NCBI GenBank assembly: GCA_013151495.1
Contig: JAADIE010000031.1
Coordinates: 1 to 36,259 of the forward strand
Direction: 5' to 3'
Length of the DNA: 36,259 nucleotides
From: Nitrospirota bacterium
GTDB lineage: Bacteria > Nitrospirota > Thermodesulfovibrionia > Thermodesulfovibrionales > JdFR-85
The notes beneath the pieces are model-generated. The model was not told the origin of the DNA, ran no database searches, and saw nothing but the letters and a program-made list of their open reading frames with translations. A program made the translations under genes and the position numbers. Positions 1 to 7,624 of this stretch are shown piece by piece (the first letter of the stretch is position 1; every line of letters starts with the position of its first letter).

Positions 1-1
1 T

Positions 2-292
2 ACCGGACTTGCCAGACAACTGGGAAATGTCACGGAAGGAGCTTTATTTGAAAACAGTGTTTATCAAAGCCTGAGAGGTAAAGGAAAGGTGTGTTATTTT
101 CAAAAGAAAAGCGGTGTGGAAATAGATTTTATTTTAAATAATAAGACTGCCTTTGAGGTAAAGCTAAAACCAGAACCTAAAGATCTGAAAAGGCTTAATA
201 GATTAGCGGTTGAGCTTGGTCTTAAAGAGTTTTACCTGGTTTCAAAACACTATACAGATTTGAAAAATACGATTTACGGTTTCATGCTTTAA
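2..292 (+). CDS. C-terminal part of a DUF4143-type ATPase (5' truncated by window edge)
   Basis: Frame open from base 2: TGLARQLGNVTEGALFENSVYQSLR...VCYFQKKSGVEIDFILNNKTAFEVKLKP, typical of the C-terminal nuclease-like domain of DUF4143 AAA proteins; stop at 292. Confidence 0.75.
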   Translation, partial: TGLARQLGNVTEGALFENSVYQSLRGKGKVCYFQKKSGVEIDFILNNKTAFEVKLKPEPKDLKRLNRLAVELGLKEFYLVSKHYTDLKNTIYGFML

Positions 293-332
293 ATGTTTTT
301 TATATTTTATTTCAGTATGTTATATTTCTTTT

Positions 333-848
333 ATGAGGCTACTTTTTATCGGTGATTCTTTAATTGAGTATTTTGACTGGCAGGAGAGATTTCCCTCCCA
401 CCAGGTCTACAACCTTGGCATTGCTGGTGAGACCGTAGAGGGTCTCCTTTATCGTCTGTCCGATATACTGAAGAATTACCCTGCAGCTGATTATGTTTTT
501 GTTATGACAGGAATAAATAATGTAGCCATGGAGGATCTGGATTTTTTCAGCACCTACGAGCAGCTTCTTAAAGAGCTTAAAAATGCCTACCCGGCTTCAA
601 GGATTTATATCCACAGCCTTTTGCCTGTGGATGTTGATTTTATAGAAAACAGCCTGATACATACTGTTAATGAACGGCTAAGGGAGATGGCCAGGCGGTT
701 TGATATAGGTTATATAGATATCTATCGTCAGTTTGCTGATGAAAGGGGAGCACCAAAAGAGGGCTACCTGCTTGACGATGGTGTGCATTTAAGCAACAAG
801 GGGTACGAGGTCTGGAGTAAAGAGATTGAGAAAGTTTTGAAGATATGA
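333..848 (+). CDS. SGNH/GDSL-family hydrolase
   Basis: N-terminal GDSL-like block LLFIGDSLIEYF, MTGINNVA block, C-terminal DDGVHLSNKGY (catalytic D-x-x-H). Confidence 0.85.
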   Translation: MRLLFIGDSLIEYFDWQERFPSHQVYNLGIAGETVEGLLYRLSDILKNYPAADYVFVMTGINNVAMEDLDFFSTYEQLLKELKNAYPASRIYIHSLLPVDVDFIENSLIHTVNERLREMARRFDIGYIDIYRQFADERGAPKEGYLLDDGVHLSNKGYEVWSKEIEKVLKI

Positions 849-968
849 TGGTATTCCTTTGAACGGTTTCAGCACACGCCTGAAGCAGCCGTGATGGCTG
901 CTTCAGTGTGCGTCCTCGGAGCCGCACATGGATGTGCGGCGAGAATGAGAAAGAAATACCATCATATC
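842..968 (+). ncRNA. Structured intergenic element, copy 1 (novel candidate; RNA or DNA hairpin element)
   Basis: Perfect 14-bp outer stem GATATGATGGTATT (842-855) / AATACCATCATATC (955-968), one C.A mismatch, then CTTT/AAAG; conserved GAACGGTTTCAG; hairpin CTGAAGCAGCC-GTGAT-GGCTGCTTCAG; CCTCGGAGC; hairpin CCGCACA-TGGA-TGTGCGG; GCGAGAATGAG. Confidence 0.7.
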
Positions 969-979
969 AAAGTTAAAAG

Positions 980-2440
980 ATGTTCAAACTGGTAATAACA
1001 GTTTCTCTTAAAAAGGAGCTTCCTCTTCAGTGGTTAAAGGACAGGGGGCTTACAATTCTTACCACCCAGGCTATTGAGTCGGGTGCCCTGAAAGGCCTTG
1101 ATACCAAAAAGATTAAAGACCCCTTGATTGTTGTCACAGGGGTTGGTCCTCAGCAGGCTAACAGGGCAGCAAAAGCCATAGCTACAAATCTTACCCCACT
1201 TTTTGTGCTTCACATTGGTACCTGCGGTATTTTGCGAAAGGATTTACCTCTGAGAAAATGGTTAAGGCCAAGGTGGTTAAGCTCTTCCTGCAGTGAAGAG
1301 CTCCTGATGATTGATCCAAGAATTCCACTTCCTGTTTACACTGATTTAACAGATATAAGGCTTCATGAGGTTTCAAGGCCCTTCAGAGGTAGCCTCGATG
1401 GGATTGATGCTGTGGATATGGAGTGCTATAGCCAGGCGAGGGTATTTAAACAGGCTGGTATTTCATTTCATGCCCTTAAGTTTGGTACTGACTATGCAGA
1501 CCATAACCGCGACAACCAGTATCATGAAAGCCTTCCAGTGCTTCATGATGCCATAAAGCAGCTATTTAGTTTTCTTGATGGTCAGTTTGCGGGAGAGGAT
1601 GTTTCGGTTGTAATACCTGTTTACAACAGGCCTGACCTTGTTAAAAGGGCAATAGATTCGGTACTTAATCAGAGCCTGAGTCCCGGAGAGATAATAGTGG
1701 TTGATGATGGTTCAACGGATAATACCTGGGAGGTTTTAAAAAACTATAAAAACCCTATCAGGGCCATCAGGCTTGAGGAAAACCTGGGGCCATCGGCTGC
1801 CCGAAATAAAGGTGTCCTTGAAAGTACGGGCAGGTGGATTGCCTTTCTTGATTCAGATGACTACTGGAAGGAAGATAAAATAGAGCGCCAGTTAGAGTAC
1901 TTAAAGAGGTATCCCTATTTTGAGATTCTACAGTCTGAGGAGATATGGATAAGAAATGGAAAAAGAGTAAACCCCTGTAAACACCATAAAAAACCAGAGG
2001 GTTGGGCCTGGGAGCCGTCATTAAGACGGTGTTTGATTTCACCATCTGGAGTGATGATGAAAAGGGATATCTTCTTTCGTTATGGTCCTTTCAGAGAGGA
2101 CTTTCCAGTTTGCGAAGACTACGATTTATGGCTTAAGATAACAAGAGGGCATCCTGTGGGTCTTGAGCCATCTTTTACTGTAGTAAAGTACGGTGGACAT
2201 GGGGATCAACTGTCCCGTCGTTACCCTGCTATGGACAGGTTCAGGGTAAAGAGCCTTTTTGAGCAATTTGAAAGAGAGCCCTATCCGGAATTCAGGGAAA
2301 AACTGAAAGAGGTTATTAATGAAAAGCTGAAAATACTTTACAAGGGTTATAAAAAAAGAAGCAGATGGGAAGATGTAAAATGGTGTGAACAGATCTGGCA
2401 GAGGATTGGATATGAAAAGGTGCTCGTTGAAAATCTCTGA
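980..2440 (+). CDS. Nucleoside phosphorylase/nucleosidase-like domain fused to family 2 glycosyltransferase
   Basis: N-term VVTGVGPQQANRAA...HIGTCGIL...DAVDMECYSQARVFKQAGI (PNP_UDP-like VDME motif); C-term VSVVIPVYNRPDLVKRAIDSVLNQSLSPGEIIVVDDGSTDNT...AFLDSDDYW (GT2). Confidence 0.85.
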   Translation: MFKLVITVSLKKELPLQWLKDRGLTILTTQAIESGALKGLDTKKIKDPLIVVTGVGPQQANRAAKAIATNLTPLFVLHIGTCGILRKDLPLRKWLRPRWLSSSCSEELLMIDPRIPLPVYTDLTDIRLHEVSRPFRGSLDGIDAVDMECYSQARVFKQAGISFHALKFGTDYADHNRDNQYHESLPVLHDAIKQLFSFLDGQFAGEDVSVVIPVYNRPDLVKRAIDSVLNQSLSPGEIIVVDDGSTDNTWEVLKNYKNPIRAIRLEENLGPSAARNKGVLESTGRWIAFLDSDDYWKEDKIERQLEYLKRYPYFEILQSEEIWIRNGKRVNPCKHHKKPEGWAWEPSLRRCLISPSGVMMKRDIFFRYGPFREDFPVCEDYDLWLKITRGHPVGLEPSFTVVKYGGHGDQLSRRYPAMDRFRVKSLFEQFEREPYPEFREKLKEVINEKLKILYKGYKKRSRWEDVKWCEQIWQRIGYEKVLVENL

Positions 2441-3380
2441 GATTCTCGTCAGTGATAGCCTTTTTAATTACCAGGGCTATGTATTCAAGGAAAAGAGACC
2501 CGATGATTGCCTTAAAAAGCTTTTAATGCAGTACCCTGAAGCCCTGCCCCTTGTGGTTTATACTGACCAAACTGGCAGGTATCACCTGGTGGATGGTTTC
2601 AGGAGGATTGCTCTGCTTTCAGAGGAAAAACAGGAGGTGATTAATGCCCTGGTTTTTCCTGCCGATACCCCAGGGGAGGATATGATCTTGGTAAGAGCAG
2701 ATCAGGACTGGGTTGAGATTGCCTCAACCGGGGCAAACAGATTAGGTTTTTTGGCCTTCGCTATCAGGGCTACGGTGGATAGAGAATGGGTGTTGAAAAG
2801 ACTCTGCAGGTGGCTCAGTCTAAGACCCTCGGAGGAGACACTCCAGATGGCTGAAAAACTGACAACCCTTTCAATGAAGTTAAGGGAGTTTTTTCATCAA
2901 AAATCCTATAGTGCAAAGCAGCTTGAAAATATCCTCCGTTACCCTTCAGATCTGCTTGAACTGCTGGGTGGGTGGCTTGAGAGTTTACAGGTAACGGCCT
3001 CCATTTTAGAGGAGCTTTTAGAGGGCCTACATGATCATATGCGGGCTATGGATATGAATGTATCAGAGCTTAAGCGCCAACCCGAAATAGGAGAGATCCT
3101 GAAGGGTAAAAATCCCCATGAAAACACCCGGCGATTAAGAGAGCTTCTTAATAGCTGGAGAAGACCTATACTTACGGAGAAAAACCAGAGGATTCAGAGT
3201 ATGGTTGACAGAGCCGGTCTGCCACCCGAGATAAGGCTTTCATGGGATAGGAGCCTTGAGAACCATCAGGTTAACATATCGGTTAATATAAAAAGGGCAG
3301 AGGATGTAGAGAGGGTACTGGAACATTTTAATAAACAGAAGGTGCTGGATTGTATAAAGGGTGTTTTGAAAGAGTTATGA
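2412..3380 (+). CDS. ParB N-terminal-like domain protein
   Basis: LKISEILVSDSLFNYQGYVFK...LPLVVYTDQTGRYHLVDGFRRIALLSEE resembles the ParB/sulfiredoxin-like N-terminal fold (DGFRR). ATG at 2412 preferred over the upstream GTG. Confidence 0.65.
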   Translation: MKRCSLKISEILVSDSLFNYQGYVFKEKRPDDCLKKLLMQYPEALPLVVYTDQTGRYHLVDGFRRIALLSEEKQEVINALVFPADTPGEDMILVRADQDWVEIASTGANRLGFLAFAIRATVDREWVLKRLCRWLSLRPSEETLQMAEKLTTLSMKLREFFHQKSYSAKQLENILRYPSDLLELLGGWLESLQVTASILEELLEGLHDHMRAMDMNVSELKRQPEIGEILKGKNPHENTRRLRELLNSWRRPILTEKNQRIQSMVDRAGLPPEIRLSWDRSLENHQVNISVNIKRAEDVERVLEHFNKQKVLDCIKGVLKEL

Positions 3381-3393
3381 GACTAAAGATGCG

Positions 3394-3508
3394 GTATTGT
3401 CTTTCACTCATTCTCGCCGCACATCCATGTGCGGCTCCGAGGACGCACACTGAAGCAGCCATCACGGCTGCTTCAGGCGTGTGCTGAAACCGCCGTTCAA
3501 GTCAATAC
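3394..3508 (-). ncRNA. Structured intergenic element, copy 2
   Basis: Reverse complement is identical to copy 1 over 85 nt (GGTTTCAGCACACGCC...GGCGAGAATGAG); outer stem GTATTG / CAATAC, then an A.A mismatch, then CTT/AAG; 3-nt insertion GAACGGCGGTTTCAG relative to copy 1. Confidence 0.7.
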
Positions 3509-3563
3509 ATTGCTCTTTGTAAGACTTTAGATAGTACCAAGATCGAAATAACTATAAAAACTT

Positions 3564-4559
3564 ATGGATAAGAACACAGTAAAATTAACAGAAAAGAAAG
3601 GCAAGGCCCTTGGCATCTGTGCTACCTTTAACCCCAAGTACATATGCTGCAAGGTCCAGGTACTAAGGGCTGTAAAGAACTGTCCCTTTAGCTGCACTTA
3701 CTGCTTTTTACAAAACTACCTTAATGAAGAGACCCCACAGGTAGTTTCAGATACCGGGGCCTTGATTGAAGAGGTTAAGGAAGCAATAAAAGCGAACCCC
3801 TGGCGGCTTTTTCGTGTAGGCACCTGGGAGCTTGGCGACAGCCTTGCCTTTCCTGAAGCTGACCAGCAGGTAAAGGAGTTAATAGAGGCCTTTTCTGAGA
3901 TACCTGAGGCTATGCTTGAGCTAAAGACAAAGTCTTCAAGGGTGGAGCATATTCTGGGGCTTTCACACAGAGGAAAAACCGTTGTCTCCTGGTCATTAAA
4001 CCCGGAGGAGGTGGTACAGAAGGAGGAACTCCACACCGCCTCGTTATATGAGCGTCTTCATGCAATGCAGAGAGTGCAGGAGGCTGGTTATTTGATTGGG
4101 CTTCATTTTGACCCAATGATACATTATCCAGACTGGCAGAGGGGATACACAAGGCTGGTTGAGCAGATATTCAGTTTCCTGAGGCCCGAGCAGATAGCCT
4201 GGATTTCAATTGGTTCTTTGAGGTTCAATCCAGAGATGAAGAGACTCATAGAACAGAACTTTCCCCACACAAGGATAACCCTTTCGGAAATGGTAAGTGC
4301 CGATGACAACAAGACCCGTTATGTAAAACCCCTCAGGCTTCAGATGTACAGATTGCTTTATGGACAACTAAAGAGGCACCTTAAAGGTGAACCCGTGATT
4401 ATTTATCTATGCATGGAGCGATGGGATATGTGGGAGAGGCTATTCGGTTTTACCCCTGACAGCTCAGAAGAGCTCGATTACCTTTTTGCTGAAAACCTGT
4501 ACAAACGGTTTGGCATAGGCAGGGTCAGGCCTGAGAGAAGAAACTATAAAGTTGCTTGA
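3564..4559 (+). CDS. Spore photoproduct lyase (SPL)-family radical SAM protein
   Basis: Radical SAM motif CPFSCTYCFLQNYL with SPL-like context (ELGDSLAF, ELKTKSSRVEHIL). Confidence 0.85.
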   Translation: MDKNTVKLTEKKGKALGICATFNPKYICCKVQVLRAVKNCPFSCTYCFLQNYLNEETPQVVSDTGALIEEVKEAIKANPWRLFRVGTWELGDSLAFPEADQQVKELIEAFSEIPEAMLELKTKSSRVEHILGLSHRGKTVVSWSLNPEEVVQKEELHTASLYERLHAMQRVQEAGYLIGLHFDPMIHYPDWQRGYTRLVEQIFSFLRPEQIAWISIGSLRFNPEMKRLIEQNFPHTRITLSEMVSADDNKTRYVKPLRLQMYRLLYGQLKRHLKGEPVIIYLCMERWDMWERLFGFTPDSSEELDYLFAENLYKRFGIGRVRPERRNYKVA

Positions 4560-4584
4560 CATAGAATCAGCCCTGTATTACAAT
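4556..4584 (+). promoter_or_regulatory. Sigma-70 promoter of the toxin-antitoxin pair
   Basis: TTGACA (4556-4561), 17-bp spacer, TACAAT (4579-4584). Confidence 0.75.
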
Positions 4585-4590
4585 GTAATA
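4576..4590. promoter_or_regulatory. Palindromic operator candidate (TATTACA-A-TGTAATA) overlapping the -10
   Basis: Perfect 7+1+7 palindrome overlapping the -10 box upstream of an RHH protein gene. Confidence 0.65.
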
Positions 4591-4616
4591 ATCTCAATTG
4601 AGGAGGCTATTAGTAT

Positions 4617-4835
4617 ATGCGGACATCGATTAGTATAAGCCTTCCAGAAGAATTAGCAAAGGAAATAGATAAGGTAGTGAAACAGACCTCTCTTACAAGA
4701 AGTGAGTTGGTGAGGGCAGCCCTTGATGAGTATCTTTTTAAATTCAGATTCCGTAAACTAAGGGAAAGACTTGTTTTAAAGGCCCGAGAAAAAGGCATTT
4801 ACACTGATGAGGATGTCTTTGAACGACTCGGATGA
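4617..4835 (+). CDS. Ribbon-helix-helix (CopG/MetJ-like) antitoxin
   Basis: MRTSISISLPEELAKEIDKVVKQTSLTRSELVRAALDEYL, canonical RHH fold; overlaps the downstream PIN gene. Confidence 0.88.
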   Translation: MRTSISISLPEELAKEIDKVVKQTSLTRSELVRAALDEYLFKFRFRKLRERLVLKAREKGIYTDEDVFERLG

Positions 4836-5239
4836 GGATAGTTGTTGACACAAACGTTCTAATTTCTGCATTTATAGCTACAGGAACCTGCAAAGACATC
4901 CTTGAATATGCAGTTGAAACACATGAGGTGATAATCTCTCCTTACATTCTGAAGGAACTTAAAGAAAAGCTTATTGAAAAACTGGTTTTTTCTACAAAAG
5001 ATTATAGGGACATCAGGGATATACTTCAACAACATTTAACTGTTGTTACTGAAAAGAAGTCACTTCAGTCCTTTCCTGACAAAGATGATATACCGATACT
5101 GAATCTATGCTTAACGGTTAAGGCTGATATTTTAGTGACAGGAGACAAAGAACTCCTAAAACTGAGGCTTATCGGAAATACAAAGATAATCCCCCCTTCT
5201 GAGTTTTGGAAGATTGAAAAGGGTATAAGATCAAGGTAA
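4832..5239 (+). CDS. PIN-domain toxin
   Basis: MRIVVDTNVLISAFI...FPDKDDIPILNLCLTVKADILVTGDKELL, acidic PIN motifs; 4-nt overlap with the antitoxin. Confidence 0.88.
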   Translation: MRIVVDTNVLISAFIATGTCKDILEYAVETHEVIISPYILKELKEKLIEKLVFSTKDYRDIRDILQQHLTVVTEKKSLQSFPDKDDIPILNLCLTVKADILVTGDKELLKLRLIGNTKIIPPSEFWKIEKGIRSR

Positions 5240-5275
5240 AGAAGTTAGCAAACTCCTCGAGTATATTTTTAGAGT

Positions 5276-6283
5276 ATGAAAGAAAACAAGCTTTTGTTAC
5301 CCCTTGAACCTGATGAAACACCTGAGATGGCCTGGCTCTGGATAGGCACCTGGAGCATGGGTGGAGAGGGCTTTGGCCCACATGATGAAAGGGAGTCGCT
5401 GGAGGTTTTAAGGCTTGCCCTTAGGGAAGGTATCAGGCACTTTGACACTGCAGGGTTTTATGCCCATGGTCGATCAGAGGAATTGCTTTCAAAGGCCCTC
5501 AAGGGTATAAGAGGGTCGTGCTTTATATCGACAAAGGGAGGGCTTAAATGGCAGGGCAAAAAGGTGGTACACGATGCCTCACCAGAGGGCCTGAGAAGGG
5601 CATTAACCGAAAGCCTTCACAGGTTAAAGACCGATTATTTAGACCTCTTTCAGCTACACTGGCCAGACCCCCAGGTGCCTGTGCCTGAAAGCATAGATGC
5701 CCTTAAAGAGATGCAGACAGAGGGGCTCATCAGGTACTGGGGTGTTGGAAATTTAAGCGAGGCCCAGGTCAGGGAATATCTTTCAGAATATAAGGACATC
5801 CCCCACCAGGTACACTTTAATCCTCTTCATCGTACCGATTCTGTGCTACGGGCTGGCAGATGCTTCTGTATTAACTGCATTATATCTCCTTTAGAACAGG
5901 GCCTTCTGGCTGAAGGAAAAAGCTCTTCTGGCCGCACGGCCCTCAGTAAAAGGGACCTGAGGAGACGAAATCCCTATTTTATGAACCCCCAGGCCGTGGA
6001 GAGATGTAAAAAACTCCGAGAACTTACCAGTAAGGCACCCTATCCGCTTTCAGTTTATGTGCTACTGTGGATTGCAAGTAAGGAGGATGTTCATACCCTT
6101 ATACCTGGACCCCGGAAAATCTGGCAATTAAAAGAGATCTTATTTTTCAGGAATATCGTTAAAGACAAAGGCCTCCTGGCCGGTTACGACGAGGAGGCCT
6201 TACTGAGGGGGAGGGTTGTCAGGGAGTTGTTTCCCATGGGGCTCTGGGAACAACTCGAAACCCTAAACAGGGGCTTGAGGTGA
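5276..6283 (+). CDS. Aldo/keto reductase
   Basis: GTWSMGGEGFGPHDERESLEVLRLALREGIRHFDTAGFYAHGRSEELL...YLDLFQLHWPDP...WGVGN. Confidence 0.9.
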   Translation: MKENKLLLPLEPDETPEMAWLWIGTWSMGGEGFGPHDERESLEVLRLALREGIRHFDTAGFYAHGRSEELLSKALKGIRGSCFISTKGGLKWQGKKVVHDASPEGLRRALTESLHRLKTDYLDLFQLHWPDPQVPVPESIDALKEMQTEGLIRYWGVGNLSEAQVREYLSEYKDIPHQVHFNPLHRTDSVLRAGRCFCINCIISPLEQGLLAEGKSSSGRTALSKRDLRRRNPYFMNPQAVERCKKLRELTSKAPYPLSVYVLLWIASKEDVHTLIPGPRKIWQLKEILFFRNIVKDKGLLAGYDEEALLRGRVVRELFPMGLWEQLETLNRGLR

Positions 6284-6295
6284 GACATATTACAG

Positions 6296-6541
6296 TTATT
6301 TTCTTTTTATTATGAATGTTATTGTTTCATCTTTGTCCTCCACCTGGATTATCTCTGCATCAAGTCGTTTAAGAAGGGCAGGTATGTCGGTAAGGGTTGC
6401 CCTGTCTGTGGCCAGCACCTTCAGGGTCTGGCCAGGCTCCATACTAACAACAGCCTTTTTTGTTTTAAGGGCTGGCATCGGACAGGTAAGCCCCCGTAAA
6501 TCAAGTACCCGATCTTCCTTATGGCCGGTGTCTAAAAGCAT
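6296..6541 (-). CDS. TusA-family sulfurtransferase
   Basis: LDLRGLTCPMPALKTKKAVVSMEPGQTLKVLATD (TusA CPxP motif). Confidence 0.92.
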   Translation of the reverse strand: MLLDTGHKEDRVLDLRGLTCPMPALKTKKAVVSMEPGQTLKVLATDRATLTDIPALLKRLDAEIIQVEDKDETITFIIKRK

Positions 6542-6921
6542 AGCACTCCTTTCGCATCTACGGTGATATCAATAAGAGTCATGGCTCCGGAAACCCTGGC
6601 TCCTTCAATGAGGTCTTCCTCGGTAAGCCCCTTGTTTTCCATGGTCTGGGAGCAGCACAGTATCTCTACACCTTCATCAAGGGCCTCTTTAAGCCGCTGT
6701 GAAAGGGAGGGCTTAGAGGGGTGCTCCTTTTCATACTCCTGTATTGCACCCCGCACCATAATATCAACACCCTGCTGTATGCAATAAACCACGGTGTGGT
6801 ACTCTGCGGCAGCAGCCAGTGCAGCAAACATCAGGGCAGACTTGGCCCTTGCCACATGGTCAAATCCGGAGGCACAGAGGATAACGAAACTTTCCTTTAC
6901 AGGCTCTTGAACCTTTACCAT
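6532..6921 (-). CDS. DsrE-family sulfur relay protein
   Basis: SFVILCASGFDHVARAKSALMFAALAAAAEYHTVVYCIQQGVDIMVRG...GVEILCCSQTMENKGL; overlaps the tusA-like gene. Confidence 0.85.
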   Translation of the reverse strand: MVKVQEPVKESFVILCASGFDHVARAKSALMFAALAAAAEYHTVVYCIQQGVDIMVRGAIQEYEKEHPSKPSLSQRLKEALDEGVEILCCSQTMENKGLTEEDLIEGARVSGAMTLIDITVDAKGVLCF

Positions 6922-7452
6922 TTACAGAACCTCTAAATTGCTTGATAGTTTTACAGGTCGGGAAAGGGTGGTGCCAACTGGTGAGGTGCTGATCACATGA
7001 TTGTGAAGTGCTTCAAGGTCTTCCTTTGAGGCATCGCCCTTTAGCTTTACATTGGTCGTGATGGTCTTAAATCCGGGAAGCCTATCCATTCCTAATTCCT
7101 CAGGGGGTTCAAGTCCTAAAAACCCGGGCAGGTCTATCTCGCCTTCAAGCTCTATCTGGATGCTTTCAAGCTTAATACCCCTTACAGCCGCATTCATCGC
7201 ATAACCAATACACAGACATGCACCATAGGCCTGCAGAACCACCTCCACTGGATTTGCAGCTGTGTCAGTACCACATAGCATCTCTGGCTCATCAAAGGTT
7301 ATCTTAAAGCCCCGTGATTCTGCCTCTACCCTGAAACCGTCAAGCCAGTTGGCGGTAGCCTTCCAGACGGTTCGACCAGCCTCCCAGTTGCTCTTTACCT
7401 GCTCCACTACCTGCATAAGTTTTTCTGTTTCCAGTCCATTGATTGTTGCCAT
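6922..7452 (-). CDS. OsmC-family protein (second conserved cysteine absent)
   Basis: DTAANPVEVVLQAYGACLCIGYAMNAAVRGI ... VISTSPVGTTLSRPVKL. ATG at 7452 has a GGGAGGT Shine-Dalgarno. Confidence 0.85.
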   Translation of the reverse strand: MATINGLETEKLMQVVEQVKSNWEAGRTVWKATANWLDGFRVEAESRGFKITFDEPEMLCGTDTAANPVEVVLQAYGACLCIGYAMNAAVRGIKLESIQIELEGEIDLPGFLGLEPPEELGMDRLPGFKTITTNVKLKGDASKEDLEALHNHVISTSPVGTTLSRPVKLSSNLEVL

Positions 7453-7500
7453 AATGTTACCTCCCATTAATGGTTTTGCCCTTCAGGCCTGATTTAAAAA

Positions 7501-7514
7501 GCAACTACCATGCC
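7501..7514 (-). promoter_or_regulatory. Sigma-54 -24/-12 promoter for the OsmC-DsrE-TusA operon
   Basis: Minus strand GGCATGGTAGTTGC = GG-N10-GC with a TTGC -12 element, about 50 bp upstream of the OsmC start. Confidence 0.7.
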
Positions 7515-7577
7515 TGCAAATAACCTGTTGAAATATAAGAGAATATTAGATTCGGGATCTTTTACAAGAAAGAAGTA

Positions 7578-7624
7578 ATTGCATTTTGCATGACTAAAAA
7601 ACGGAAAGATTGCAATATGCAATC
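7578..7624. promoter_or_regulatory. Two activator-site candidates (UAS) with TGCA half-sites
   Basis: ATTGCATTTTGCAT (from 7578) and GATTGCAATATGCAATC (7608-7624), about 65-110 bp upstream of the -24 element. Confidence 0.6.

Noticed and set aside
667-927. Minus-strand ORF of 86 aa spanning the hydrolase end and element copy 1
   Set aside because: Antisense to a well-supported CDS and composed of hairpin sequence; no motif or start signal.
842-968. Element copy 1 as a simple rho-independent terminator
   Set aside because: No U-tract after the outer stem, internal multi-arm architecture, and long conserved unpaired blocks shared with copies 2 and 3; termination may be a side effect but does not explain the conservation.
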